Origin: Rhizobium sp. BK399
Lineage (GTDB): Bacteria; Pseudomonadota; Alphaproteobacteria; Rhizobiales; Rhizobiaceae
Assembly: GCF_014194695.1 (NCBI RefSeq)
Contig: NZ_JACIAH010000001.1
Coordinates: 62,001 to 126,000, forward strand
Reading direction: 5' to 3'
Length of the DNA: 64,000 nt
Shown here: piece after piece, positions 1 to 7,956 of the stretch
Layout: each line of letters starts with the position of its first letter
Position numbering within the stretch: the first letter of the stretch is position 1
Notes under the pieces: generated by a model
What the model saw: only the letters and a program-made list of their open reading frames with translations
What the model was told of the DNA's origin: nothing
Databases searched by the model: none
Made by a program: the position numbers and the translations under genes

Positions 1-174
1 GTCACGGTCAAGCTCGCAGAGGCTATTCCGCTTGCCGGTGCGCTGCGTTTCGAGGTGATCAGCGAAGGGCGAAAGATGCCGGCCGCTGTGCGTTCGTTCC
101 ATAAGGCTGGCCGGCGCGACGCAAGCCGCGCGCGCAAGCAGGCCGGAACGAGGCCGCCAAGAGGGCGGCGATAG
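1..174 (+). CDS. rnr: Ribonuclease R, C-terminal end only
   Basis: The window opens inside this gene; 57 codons remain before the TAG. The visible part reads as the last beta strands of an S1 RNA-binding domain (VTVKLAEAIPLAGALRFEV), followed by a very basic Arg/Lys-rich tail, which is how alphaproteobacterial RNase R (3'-5' exoribonuclease) proteins end. The DUF983 gene begins 32 bases downstream on the same strand, a common neighbour of rnr in rhizobia. The catalytic RNB domain lies outside the window, so the call rests on the tail and the context only. Confidence 0.75.
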   Translation, partial: VTVKLAEAIPLAGALRFEVISEGRKMPAAVRSFHKAGRRDASRARKQAGTRPPRGRR

Positions 175-206
175 GCGTGTAGGGACGCCGCGAAAGGAAA
201 CGGACG

Positions 207-659
207 ATGACGACCACTTCCAGCGACCAGCCAATCCGTTACGGAAGCAGTGAAGAGGTGGAACGTCCGCTCGGCCGTTCTATCAAGCGCGGTATGCTGA
301 ACACCTGCCCCAACTGCGGCAGCGGCAAACTGTTCAAGAGCTTCCTGAAGCCGGTGGACAATTGCGCCGCCTGCGGCGAGGCCATGTACCATCATCGCGC
401 GGACGACCTGCCGCCCTATCTTGCCATCGTCATTATCGGCCACCTCATCATCGGTGGCTACATGGCGACTGACCTCGTCTGGCCCATGCCGCTCTGGCTG
501 ACCTTTACAATCTGGGCGCCGATCACGGTCCTTGCCGCTCTGCTAGTCATCCAGCCAATCAAGGGCGGTGTTATCGGCCTGCAATGGGCACAGCGCATGC
601 ACGGCTTCGGCGGGCACGGCGATGACGAGGAATACGAGATTCCCGGCCGCAACCGGTGA
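207..659 (+). CDS. DUF983 family membrane protein
   Basis: This 150-aa protein has an N-terminal CPNCGSG...CAACGE pair of CxxC motifs (about residues 34-58) that looks like a small zinc ribbon. Two hydrophobic segments follow (about 72-92 and 97-116). This is the layout of the DUF983 family, whose function is unknown. A purine-rich GGAAA lies just before the ATG. It follows rnr by 32 bases and is probably cotranscribed with it. No regulatory signal was recognised. Confidence 0.85.
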   Translation: MTTTSSDQPIRYGSSEEVERPLGRSIKRGMLNTCPNCGSGKLFKSFLKPVDNCAACGEAMYHHRADDLPPYLAIVIIGHLIIGGYMATDLVWPMPLWLTFTIWAPITVLAALLVIQPIKGGVIGLQWAQRMHGFGGHGDDEEYEIPGRNR

Positions 660-747
660 GCACCGCCCACCTTCACCTTCACGACACAATTGACGTGTAG
701 TGGCACGCCCCAACTGCCCTGCTGTTCAGCGGCCGCAGGGCGAAATC

Positions 748-843
748 TTAGGCGTATTCGGTAAGCTTCTTTGATTGAATCAATTCAAGATCATCCAGGT
801 TATTGCCGCCAGCGCGTTTCATCTTGTAAAGCACAGCCGTCAT
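748..843 (-). pseudogene. Possible remnant of a GGDEF protein C-terminus
   Basis: A 31-codon minus-strand frame reads MTAVLYKMKRAGGNN and ends in KKLTEYA. The LYKMKRAGGNN piece resembles the last helix of GGDEF domains (usually LYxAKxxGRN). A TAG in frame only five codons upstream of the ATG rules out a longer protein. It lies alone in the 224-base gap between the DUF983 and MFS genes, and no ribosome binding site is obvious. It is either a decayed fragment or a chance frame. A 13-base palindrome (771-783) falls inside it. Confidence 0.3.
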
Positions 844-922
844 TTGGATTTGGCACTACCGTGCCTTTCTATGGTGCTTTGCGGTGAGCGATTCTCCGCA
901 GCCAGTCTCTAAGGATGGATAC

Positions 923-2110
923 ATGTCTCAGCCGCGAAACGGCACAACACCAGGCGATGTCGAGGAAATCCATTGGCCTTCCCTGGTGGCAGCCGTCTCG
1001 TCCATCTCGGCTGTCGGCATAGCAATCGGCCTCGGACTTCCACTTCTCAGCATCATTCTCGAAAAGCGCGGCATTCCCTCGACGCTTATTGGACTGAATA
1101 CGGCGATGGCGGGCGTTGCCGCGATGGCGGCGGCTCCGATCACCACGAAGCTGGCACACAAATACGGCGTCGCTCCGACCATGATATGGGCCGTGCTGAT
1201 CTCAGCCGTAAGTGCGCTTGGGTTCTACTATGCCCAGGATTTCTGGATGTGGTTTCCGCTGCGTTTCGCCTTTCACGGCGCAACAACGACGCTGTTCATC
1301 CTGTCGGAATTCTGGATCAACGCAGCCTCGCCGCCCTCCAAACGGGGCTTTGTGCTCGGGATCTATGCCACCGTTCTCTCACTGGGGTTTGCGGGCGGAC
1401 CACTGCTCTTTTCTATTCTTGGCAGCGATGGCGTGCTGCCGTTTGCCGTCGGCGCCTGTGCCGTCCTACTGGCTGCCATTCCGATCTATATCGCACGGTA
1501 CGAGAGCCCGGTCCTCGAAGAGAAGCCGGAACTGCATTTCATGCGCTATGTCTTCTTGGTACCGAGCGCAACGGCTGCCGTCTTCATCTTCGGTGCCGTC
1601 GAAGCCGGTGGCCTGGCGCTGTTCCCGATTTACGCAGTGCGCGCCGCCTTTACCGAATCGCAGGCAGCCCTGCTGCTGACGGTAATGGGAATCGGTAATG
1701 TGATCTTTCAGATCCCCGTCGGCTTGCTTTCAGACCGGATGAAGGACAAGCGACCGCTGCTGGCCGCTATGGCCTTCATGGGCCTGATCGGTTCTCTGAT
1801 GCTGCCGATCCTCGTTCACAGCTGGGTTCTGATGGCTGCGGTTCTGCTCTTCTGGGGCGGCTGTGTCGCAGGGCTCTATACCGTTGGCCTCAGTCACTTG
1901 GGCTCGCGCCTGACCGGTTCGGACCTTGCTGCCGCCAACGCGGCCTTTGTGTTCTGTTATGCAGTAGGGACCGTGGCTGGGCCGCAGGTGATCGGCGCCG
2001 CCATCGACGTTGCCGGCAACGACGGTTTCGCCTGGGCAATCGCCGGATTCTTCGGCCTTTATGCCCTGCTTTCCTCCATCAGACTGCTTTTCCTCCGAAA
2101 GCGGGCTTGA
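923..2110 (+). CDS. MFS transporter
   Basis: This major facilitator superfamily permease has about 12 hydrophobic segments spread over 395 aa. The loop between helices 2 and 3 carries the ATKLAHKYG-like stretch, and the loop SDRMKDKRPLL marks the second half, typical of sugar or drug MFS exporters of the YcaD/UhpC-like type. Substrate cannot be told. I chose ATG 923 because AAGGATGG sits 6 bases upstream. The frame could extend to a GTG at 884, which has no such site. The gene stands between two short gaps and probably has its own promoter. Confidence 0.85.
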   Translation: MSQPRNGTTPGDVEEIHWPSLVAAVSSISAVGIAIGLGLPLLSIILEKRGIPSTLIGLNTAMAGVAAMAAAPITTKLAHKYGVAPTMIWAVLISAVSALGFYYAQDFWMWFPLRFAFHGATTTLFILSEFWINAASPPSKRGFVLGIYATVLSLGFAGGPLLFSILGSDGVLPFAVGACAVLLAAIPIYIARYESPVLEEKPELHFMRYVFLVPSATAAVFIFGAVEAGGLALFPIYAVRAAFTESQAALLLTVMGIGNVIFQIPVGLLSDRMKDKRPLLAAMAFMGLIGSLMLPILVHSWVLMAAVLLFWGGCVAGLYTVGLSHLGSRLTGSDLAAANAAFVFCYAVGTVAGPQVIGAAIDVAGNDGFAWAIAGFFGLYALLSSIRLLFLRKRA

Positions 2111-2203
2111 CTTTTCGAGCGAGATTCGTAGTTTCGCGCCAGAATTTGCCGTGGAGCCAATCCGGCCTGCCACGGCTTTCATTTTATTGAAGGCAGGACG
2201 ACC

Positions 2204-2371
2204 ATGGCCAAGGCTACCACAATCAAGATCAAGCTTCTGTCGACGGCCGACACCGGTTTCTTCTACGTCACGACGAAGAACAGCCGCACGATGACCGACA
2301 AGATGACGAAGACCAAGTACGACCCGATTGCTAAGAAGCACGTCGAGTTCAAGGAAACCAAGATCAAGTAA
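2204..2371 (+). CDS. rpmG: 50S ribosomal protein L33
   Basis: A 55-aa basic protein that starts [20 protein letters not shown] and ends ETKIK. It matches L33 of the large ribosomal subunit in length and sequence. Alphaproteobacterial L33 proteins of this type lack the CxxC zinc motifs, as here. A GGCAGGA element precedes the ATG. A strong hairpin terminator follows 21 bases after the stop. rpmG lying beside pleD is the known rhizobial order. Confidence 0.95.
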   Translation: MAKATTIKIKLLSTADTGFFYVTTKNSRTMTDKMTKTKYDPIAKKHVEFKETKIK

Positions 2372-2392
2372 TCACCTGATCTGACGTTCTTC

Positions 2393-2426
2393 AAAAAGGC
2401 GCGCGCCCATGGCTGCGCGCCTTTTT
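2393..2426 (+). terminator. Rho-independent terminator of rpmG
   Basis: A 12-bp stem (AAAAAGGCGCGC pairing with GCGCGCCTTTTT) with a 10-base loop and a U run. It lies 21 bases after the rpmG stop. Confidence 0.9.
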
Positions 2427-2460
2427 GTTTGCCGGCTCTACAGGTTTGGTCTCGATGCCA

Positions 2461-2659
2461 GAAAACAGAAACGCCGTCCTTCCCGAAAATGCGGAACGGA
2501 CGGCGTTTTCTTGAAAGGGGGTCGACCAGCAAGCAACGCGGCACGAGGAACCGCTGAATGTTGCAAACCAGCCGACCGACCCCACGACCCAGGAGATGCG
2601 GCGGACCTGAGCATCATGGGGTATCTCGGACTCCTCACACGGAGTGCTTATCTCTTATG
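2461..2659 (-). ncRNA. Candidate structured small RNA, rpmG-pleD gap
   Basis: Reading the minus strand from about 2659, the sequence folds into successive strong elements. A small ACTCC/GGAGT hairpin comes first. An ACCCCA/TGGGGT stem follows. Then comes a long arm closed by GGGGTCG/CGACCCC that contains nested GCAAC/GTTGC and GCGG/CCGC stems with TTCCTCGT at the tip. It ends in a hairpin (AACGCCGTCC with GGACGGCGTT) followed by TTTCTGTTTTC, a plausible terminator. A promoter-like TTGATT-17-AAATTA lies at the right place upstream. No coding frame explains the pairing. I cannot assign it to a named sRNA family, and expression is not shown. Confidence 0.45.
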
Positions 2660-2665
2660 TGCCGA

Positions 2666-2694
2666 TAATTTGCTCGAAAATGAAAGAAAATCAA
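2666..2694 (-). promoter_or_regulatory. Putative sigma-70 promoter of the sRNA candidate
   Basis: On the minus strand, TTGATT (2689-2694), a 17-base spacer and AAATTA (2666-2671) would start RNA near 2659, just ahead of the paired elements. Confidence 0.4.
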
Positions 2695-2781
2695 CAAATT
2701 CTTAATGGTTAGATTTCCGAGGTTGATTTTATGGTTAAAAGTACGGCTTTGGGACAGCTTTTAGACCGCCGAATCGGATAC

Positions 2782-2818
2782 ATTGGCAAGAATAGCGCCA
2801 AATTGGCAAAGAATGGCG
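2782..2818. repeat. Direct repeat, possible operator
   Basis: ATTGGCAAGAATAGCG (2782-2797) and ATTGGCAAAGAATGGCG (2802-2818) are near-identical and start 20 bases apart, about two helical turns, inside non-coding DNA. They lie about 90 bases upstream of the minus-strand sRNA promoter. The rest of 2700-3059 is A+T-richer than its surroundings and holds no supportable gene. Confidence 0.35.
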
Positions 2819-3029
2819 GAACTATAGACCAATAGTATTAGCCTACTTGGCCGCGGCCAGCAGGTCAGTTCGCGTCACTATTTCCGTATAATGCCGGCTA
2901 ATATGATTAATCCTCACATCTGTCCTAGGCCGGCGACGGATCTGCTTGTGACGATATCGAATGCCAATAAATCAACGTTTCAAGCGACCGGCTATGCAGT
3001 CAAATTACTTGGCTGGTTCGCAGCTGTGG

Positions 3030-3048
3030 ATGACACGAAATGTGTCAT
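3030..3048. repeat. Hairpin just after pleD
   Basis: Perfect 7-bp arms ATGACAC/GTGTCAT around a GAAAT loop, 12 bases past the pleD stop. There is no U run, so it is more likely a 3' stabilising or Rho-dependent end than a classic terminator. Confidence 0.4.
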
Positions 3049-3059
3049 GGAAGCGTTAT

Positions 3060-4430
3060 TCAAGCCGCCGCGACGACACGATTCCGGCCGCCCGTTTTTG
3101 CTTCATACAGTGCGAGATCGGCCTGCTTCATCAACTGTCCTGGAGTGATGACGGAGGAGATCCTTGACGAAATTCCGAACGAAGCGGTAACGCTCAATTC
3201 CTGCCCTGATGACTTCAGCAAGAACGGCACTGTCTCGACCGCGGAACGCAGCCGCTCCGCGACAGCCGCGGCTATCTCGGGCGACGTGTCAGGCATGACG
3301 ACCACGAATTCTTCGCCACCATAGCGGCAGGCAAGATCGGCACCGCGGACGGTGGAGCGAATGCGGCTCGCAAACTCCCGCAGCACATCATCGCCGGCAT
3401 CGTGCCCGTAAGTGTCGTTGACCTGTTTGAAGCGATCGATGTCGGTGATCAACACGGACAGCGGGCGGCCCCGTGCCATCGATCGATTGAAGAGTGTGCT
3501 CAGGTGATTATCCAGGTAGCGACGGTTGCTAAGCCCGGTCAGTGGATCTGTGACCGCGAGTTCGATTGTCTGCTTCACGCTTGCGCGCAGGCGATCATTG
3601 TAACGCTTGCGGCGCATTTGCGTGAGGCTGCGAGCCACCAGTTCGTTGGGATCGACCGGCCTTACGATATAGTCGTTGACGCCGAGTTCCAGCGCCCGGA
3701 TCACCATGTCGTCATCGCCCTGCTCGGTGATGATCAAGATGGGCAGAAAACGCGTGCGCTCCAGCGAGCGAAGCTGAGAGCACAGGCGGAGCGGATCGTA
3801 GTCGTCAAAGTTGGCATTGACGATGACCAGCTCAAACGGATTTTCCGAGGCCTCGAAGAGCGCGGCTTGTGGGTCCGAAATCGCCGAGACATCGGCGACA
3901 GGCTTCAGGGCCTTGATGATGCGCTCCTGGGAATTGGCACGCCCATCAACCAGCAGCACTTGGCCGGATTCATCGCTCCGCCCCTCGCCCGAACGGAGCA
4001 GCTCGTCGATCCCCATAGTATGGGCAGTCTCGGCGCGAATGCGCAATTCGTCGCTGAGCGTCTTCAGCCTCAGGAGGCTTTTCACCCGGGAAATAAGTTG
4101 AAGGTCGTTGACCGGCTTGGTGAGAAAATCATCGGCGCCGGCCTTAAGGCCACGCACGCGGTCGGTCGGCTGATCCAGTGCGGTTACCATGACCACGGGT
4201 ATGTGCGCGGTCTTTGGATTGGCTTTCAGCCGCTCGCATACTTCGAAGCCGTCCATCCCTGGCATCATGATATCGAGAAGGACGAGATCGACCTGGTTAC
4301 GCTCGCAGATTGCCAGCGCCTGATAGCCGTCACTGGCGGTCAATACGTCGAAATACTCGGCAACTAGCCGAGCCTCGAGCAACTTGACGTTGGCCGGAAT
4401 GTCATCAACCACGAGAATGCGCGCAGTCAT
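3060..4430 (-). CDS. pleD: PleD diguanylate cyclase response regulator
   Basis: At 456 aa it has the PleD layout: receiver 1 (about 1-120), receiver 2 (about 150-270) and GGDEF domain (about 290-456). Receiver 1 carries the phosphoacceptor Asp in LVLLDIMMPGMDG. Receiver 2 has Asn-Ala-Asn at the matching place (LVIVNANFDD) and looks like an adaptor that is not phosphorylated, as in Caulobacter PleD. The catalytic RYGGEEF motif is intact. The RGAD upstream fits the RxxD product-inhibition site. It makes cyclic di-GMP when phosphorylated and links cell-cycle signalling to surface behaviour. It lies 18 bases after divK and shares its operon. Confidence 0.97.
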   Translation of the reverse strand: MTARILVVDDIPANVKLLEARLVAEYFDVLTASDGYQALAICERNQVDLVLLDIMMPGMDGFEVCERLKANPKTAHIPVVMVTALDQPTDRVRGLKAGADDFLTKPVNDLQLISRVKSLLRLKTLSDELRIRAETAHTMGIDELLRSGEGRSDESGQVLLVDGRANSQERIIKALKPVADVSAISDPQAALFEASENPFELVIVNANFDDYDPLRLCSQLRSLERTRFLPILIITEQGDDDMVIRALELGVNDYIVRPVDPNELVARSLTQMRRKRYNDRLRASVKQTIELAVTDPLTGLSNRRYLDNHLSTLFNRSMARGRPLSVLITDIDRFKQVNDTYGHDAGDDVLREFASRIRSTVRGADLACRYGGEEFVVVMPDTSPEIAAAVAERLRSAVETVPFLLKSSGQELSVTASFGISSRISSVITPGQLMKQADLALYEAKTGGRNRVVAAA

Positions 4431-4448
4431 AGGCTTCTTTCCGATGCG

Positions 4449-4820
4449 TCAAGCATCGCCCAGATAGGTCTTGATCGTCTCAATGAATTTAGGAACGGAA
4501 ATAGGTTTCGAGACATAGGCCTCGCAACCGCCTTGGCGAATGCGCTCCTCGTCCCCCTTCATGGCAAATGCTGTAACGGCGATAACGGGAATGACGTGCA
4601 GATCATCGTCTTCCTTCAGCCATTTGGTGACCTCGAGACCAGAAACCTCGGGGAGTTGAATATCCATCAAGATCAGATCGGGCCGGTATTTGCGCGCGAG
4701 ATCGAGCGCTTCCATGCCGTTTCGGGTCTGAATCGTCGTGTAGCCGGACGCCTCGATAAGGTCGCGAAAGAGCTTCATGTTGAGCTCGTTGTCTTCTACA
4801 ATCATTACCTGCTTGGGCAT
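4449..4820 (-). CDS. divK: DivK single-domain response regulator
   Basis: A 123-aa stand-alone receiver. The acidic pocket (VEDNELN), the phosphoacceptor Asp (LILMDIQLP), the Thr in VTAFAM and the Lys in VSKPIS are all present, and there is no output domain. In alphaproteobacteria DivK is phosphorylated by DivJ and PleC-type kinases and controls the CckA-CtrA pathway. The frame could be extended upstream by 24 codons, but [12 protein letters not shown] is the family start and gives the usual length. It is the first gene of the divK-pleD operon. Confidence 0.97.
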   Translation of the reverse strand: MPKQVMIVEDNELNMKLFRDLIEASGYTTIQTRNGMEALDLARKYRPDLILMDIQLPEVSGLEVTKWLKEDDDLHVIPVIAVTAFAMKGDEERIRQGGCEAYVSKPISVPKFIETIKTYLGDA

Positions 4821-4924
4821 GACACGCGTCCTACGTCTGTTCTGGTACCGCTTCCCCGCATGAAGAAGACTTCTGCGATGGCATGGTTCCATAGAACCGA
4901 TGGCTGCACACTATCGGTATTTGG

Positions 4925-4939
4925 TTGAAAAATAGGTAA
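4925..4939 (-). promoter_or_regulatory. Degenerate CtrA-like site upstream of divK
   Basis: The minus strand reads TTAC-N7-TCAA, six of eight matches to the CtrA box TTAA-N7-TTAA, about 105 bases before the divK start. A GGTTC/GAACC hairpin lies between (about 4884-4897). CtrA control of divK is known in other Rhizobiales; binding here is only inferred. Confidence 0.25.
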
Positions 4940-4952
4940 CTTACCCAGAGAA

Positions 4953-5261
4953 ATGCAAAGCAACTTCAAGACTTCGAAACAACTCGCTGCCGATCCGCAG
5001 CAGACCGCGATCGCCGTGCTTGCCTGGCTTGCCAACGAACCGGATTTGTTCGGCCGTTTCCTTGCATTGACCGGCGTCGAGCCGGCGCAGGTGCGCCACG
5101 CGATCAACGATCCTGGGTTTCTTTCCGGTATGATGGACTTCATCATGCAGCACGAGCCAACGGCGATGGCCTTTTGCCAGGCGACCGGCACCGCGCCCGA
5201 CGCATTGAATGCGGCATGGCTGCATTTTTCGCCGCCGGGACTTGGCTCGGGAGAATATTGA
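4953..5261 (+). CDS. DUF3572 family protein
   Basis: A 102-aa helical, soluble protein with the AIAVLAWLANEPDLFGRFLALTG core of DUF3572. This small alphaproteobacterial family of unknown function is usually found beside divK-pleD. There is no signal peptide. It is divergent from divK, so the 132-base gap (4821-4952) must hold promoters in both directions. The next gene starts 2 bases after its stop, so the two are probably translated from one mRNA. Confidence 0.85.
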   Translation: MQSNFKTSKQLAADPQQTAIAVLAWLANEPDLFGRFLALTGVEPAQVRHAINDPGFLSGMMDFIMQHEPTAMAFCQATGTAPDALNAAWLHFSPPGLGSGEY

Positions 5262-5263
5262 GC

Positions 5264-5935
5264 ATGGATTTTGCAACTAGCGTCGGCCAGGTGCGGCTCG
5301 CCGACCGGCCTTTGGTCGTCTGCGACATTGACGAAGTGGTCCTTGAGTTCCTCACTCCGTTTACCGCTTTCCTGCGCTCGCACAATTACGACCTCCTGCC
5401 TCGGTCGTTCCGCCTCTACGGCAATATCGTATCGCTCCTCGACGGCAGCGAATTGGACAGAGCCTCGGTCGATTCGTTTGAGGAAATGTTCTTCGCGAAC
5501 CAGCACCTCTGGCAGAAGCCGGCGGAAAAGGCCGTCGAAACACTGCAGTCGCTTTCGGTCGACGCCGACATCGTCTTCTTGACCGCGATGCCGCCTCGGC
5601 ACCACGGCATCCGGCGCGAATTTCTCAATCAACTCGACCTCTCTTTCGACCTGATCGCCACCGAGGAGCCCAAGGGCCCTGTCGTGGCAACACTGCATGA
5701 TCGCCGAAGCCTGCCGGTTGCCTTCATCGATGATATGCAACGCAATCTCCTTTCCGTTGCCGATCACGTGCCCGACTGCCTGCTCCTGACCATGATGGCT
5801 AACGCCGACTTCAAGCCGTTCGCGCCGCCGCCTGTTGGAAGCATCGTAGAGGCGGCCGGCTGGGGCCACGCCGCAGAGTTACTAAGGGCACATTTCGCGG
5901 CGGATGTTCTCACGAGCGCAAATCCAGCCGCATAA
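5264..5935 (+). CDS. HAD superfamily-like hypothetical protein
   Basis: A 223-aa protein with the landmarks of a haloacid dehalogenase fold. VVCDIDEVVLEF (motif I, DxD) lies near residue 18, VFLTAMPPRH (motif II) near 105 and VAFIDDMQRN (motif IV, DD) near 155. The substrate is unknown; such proteins are usually phosphatases. ATG 5264 follows the DUF3572 stop directly. An upstream extension in this frame would run inside DUF3572 and is rejected. Its last 26 bases overlap the convergent GNAT gene. Confidence 0.7.
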   Translation: MDFATSVGQVRLADRPLVVCDIDEVVLEFLTPFTAFLRSHNYDLLPRSFRLYGNIVSLLDGSELDRASVDSFEEMFFANQHLWQKPAEKAVETLQSLSVDADIVFLTAMPPRHHGIRREFLNQLDLSFDLIATEEPKGPVVATLHDRRSLPVAFIDDMQRNLLSVADHVPDCLLLTMMANADFKPFAPPPVGSIVEAAGWGHAAELLRAHFAADVLTSANPAA

Positions 5936-6497
5936 GCGGTCGGCCATCCTTGCGTTTTGCCACGGTCTCGAATCCGGCAGCTTCGAAAACCGCGGTCGAG
6001 CCAGTACAGAGCGTCACCGATTTCGATTGCTTGACGTGGTCGATCGGACAGCCTTCAAGATAGCGAGCGCCGTGGCGTCGGGCATAATCGATCGCACCGG
6101 CAAGGAGACGGTGGCTTAGCCCCTGCCCCCGCATATGCGACGTCAGGAAGAAACAGCTCACCGCCCAGAACGACGGATCGTGCGCATCCGCATCCTCGAC
6201 CGGTCGCGAAACCGTCCGCGGCGAATTGAATTGCGGCACGTCGTACCGCGGCCCGACCTGAACCCAGGCGACGGGTTCGTCATCGTCATAGGCCAGAATG
6301 CCCGGTGGCGGCCCGACGGCTATCCGGCCGAGCATATGCGATTTCCGGTCATCCGGCCCCATTTTGGTGCGGACGGAATGAGGCAAGCGAAGCGCAACAC
6401 ACCAGCAATCATAAAAGGCTCCACGGGGACCGAAGAGCCGTTCGAAGTCAGTCCAACGGTCTGCCGTCACCGGCTCGAAACGGAGATCGATGTCCAA
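5910..6497 (-). CDS. GNAT family N-acetyltransferase
   Basis: A 195-aa protein. The stretch AVSCFFLTSHMRGQGLSHRL (about residues 112-131) is the acetyl-CoA-binding beta4-alpha3 region, with R-G-Q-G-L at the pyrophosphate loop. AVFEAAGFETVAKR near the end matches the last GNAT strand and helix. The N-terminal DCWCVALRL segment is typical of a Cys-rich subgroup of unknown substrate. It converges with the HAD-like gene and overlaps its 3' end. Its 5' end is close to the dinB promoter, which points the other way. Confidence 0.8.
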   Translation of the reverse strand: MDIDLRFEPVTADRWTDFERLFGPRGAFYDCWCVALRLPHSVRTKMGPDDRKSHMLGRIAVGPPPGILAYDDDEPVAWVQVGPRYDVPQFNSPRTVSRPVEDADAHDPSFWAVSCFFLTSHMRGQGLSHRLLAGAIDYARRHGARYLEGCPIDHVKQSKSVTLCTGSTAVFEAAGFETVAKRKDGRPLMRLDLRS

Positions 6498-6517
6498 TGC
6501 AAACCTCCCAGCCTCTC

Positions 6518-6567
6518 TTGAGACTCAAAAGTTTAGAGGCTAATGTTGCAATGTTCAATCTTTGTTC
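6518..6567 (+). promoter_or_regulatory. dinB promoter with LexA (SOS) box
   Basis: TTGAGA (6518-6523), a 17-base spacer and TAATGT (6541-6546) make a good sigma-70 promoter. GTTCAATCTTTGTTC (6553-6567) is a perfect alphaproteobacterial LexA box, GTTC-N7-GTTC, placed over the expected transcription start. Confidence 0.8.
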
Positions 6568-6572
6568 TCATC

Positions 6573-7862
6573 ATGACACTTGTGAGCGCCACGACATCAG
6601 GCTTCTGTCGCGACTGCCTTGCCGAGCAGAAGGCAGAAATGCGCCGCTGCAGGGCCTGCGGTAGTCCCCGTCTTGTACGCCATCAAGAGCTCTACCAGCT
6701 GACACTGGCGCACATCGACTGCGACGCCTTCTATGCGACAATCGAGAAACGCGACAATCCAGAGCTTGCCGACAAGCCCGTTATCATCGGCGGCGGCAAG
6801 CGCGGGGTGGTCTCGACCGCCTGCTACATTGCCCGCATCCACGGCGTTCGCTCCGCGATGCCGATGTTCAAGGCCTTGGAAGCCTGCCCGCAGGCAGTCG
6901 TCATTCGACCTGACATGGAAAAATACGCCAAAGTCGGGCGTGAAGTCCGCACGTTAATGCAGGAGCTGACGCCGCTCGTTCAGCCGCTTTCGATCGACGA
7001 GGCATTTCTGGAGCTTGGTGGCACCGAGCGGCTGCATCACGATCCGCCGGCGCGCACCCTCGCCAAGTTCGCGCAGCGCATCGAGAAGGAGATCGGCATA
7101 ACCATCTCCATTGGCCTGTCCTACTGCAAGTTTCTCGCCAAGGTGGCGTCCGACCTGCATAAGCCTCGCGGCTTCTCAGTGATCGGTCGAGAGGAAGCGG
7201 TTTCATTCCTCGCACCCCGACCGGTGACGACAATATGGGGCGTCGGCAAAGCATTTGCGGCCACTTTGGAGGCTGACGGTATTCGCACCATCGGCCAGTT
7301 GCAGACAATGGAGGAGAACGACCTCATGCGCCGATATGGCAGCATGGGCCAACGACTCGCGCGCCTTTCTCGTGGGATCGACGATCGCGAGGTGCACCTG
7401 AACGATGCGGCAAAGAGCGTTTCGTCGGAAACCACCTTCTTCGACGATATTTCCCGCCACGATGAACTCGTTCCGATCCTCCGCAGTCTTTCCGAGAAGG
7501 TCGCCTGGCGGCTGAAGAAGCACGATATCGCCGGCCATACGGTGGTTCTGAAAATGAAGACGGCGGACTTCAAACTGCGCACCCGCAATCGCAAGCTCGA
7601 AGACCCGACACAACTTGCCGACCGGATCTTCCGCACCGGGCTGGAGCTGCTCGAGAGGGAAACGGACGGGACGAAGTTTCGCTTGATCGGAATCGGCGTG
7701 ACGGATCTTTGCGATCCCGCTCGCGCCGATCCGCCCGACCTCATCGATGTGCAATCGGGCCGCAGGGCAGCTGCCGAAGCTGCAATGGACAAACTGCGCG
7801 ACAAGTTCGGCAAAGGCACTGTTCAGACCGGATACACCTTCGGCGGTAAGCGCGATCACTAA
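6573..7862 (+). CDS. dinB: DNA polymerase IV (translesion)
   Basis: A Y-family polymerase that bypasses lesions and makes -1 frameshifts under DNA damage. The N-terminus has a small zinc-ribbon-like CxxC...CxxC (CRDC and CRAC, about residues 12-30) that enteric DinB lacks. The polymerase motifs follow: [12 protein letters not shown] with the first metal ligand, SIDEAFLE with the catalytic Asp-Glu, then the HhH region and the little-finger domain up to about 390. A clamp-binding QxxLF motif is not obvious at the C-terminus. The frame opens at 6543, but that ATG lies in the -10 box; ATG 6573 is the first one downstream of the LexA box. 429 aa. Confidence 0.95.
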   Translation: MTLVSATTSGFCRDCLAEQKAEMRRCRACGSPRLVRHQELYQLTLAHIDCDAFYATIEKRDNPELADKPVIIGGGKRGVVSTACYIARIHGVRSAMPMFKALEACPQAVVIRPDMEKYAKVGREVRTLMQELTPLVQPLSIDEAFLELGGTERLHHDPPARTLAKFAQRIEKEIGITISIGLSYCKFLAKVASDLHKPRGFSVIGREEAVSFLAPRPVTTIWGVGKAFAATLEADGIRTIGQLQTMEENDLMRRYGSMGQRLARLSRGIDDREVHLNDAAKSVSSETTFFDDISRHDELVPILRSLSEKVAWRLKKHDIAGHTVVLKMKTADFKLRTRNRKLEDPTQLADRIFRTGLELLERETDGTKFRLIGIGVTDLCDPARADPPDLIDVQSGRRAAAEAAMDKLRDKFGKGTVQTGYTFGGKRDH

Positions 7863-7956
7863 TATGTGAGCCGTACTCAAGACCCATCATTTCAAGTTTT
7901 CATTAAGCTTCGCCGCTTAGGCTGGCGCTTCAGGTATTGCGTATCGGTTGAATCAT

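Noticed and set aside
771..783. TTGATTGAATCAA palindrome as operator of the MFS gene
   Set aside because: It is 150 bases from the start, not repeated nearby, and lies inside the possible GGDEF remnant. Evidence is too weak.
3030..3048. Two TGTCAT half-sites after pleD as a Pho box
   Set aside because: The half-sites are inverted, not direct repeats, and form a hairpin next to a stop codon.
3402..4367. 321-codon open frame opposite pleD
   Set aside because: pleD motifs on the other strand are complete; this frame has no recognisable domain or start signal.
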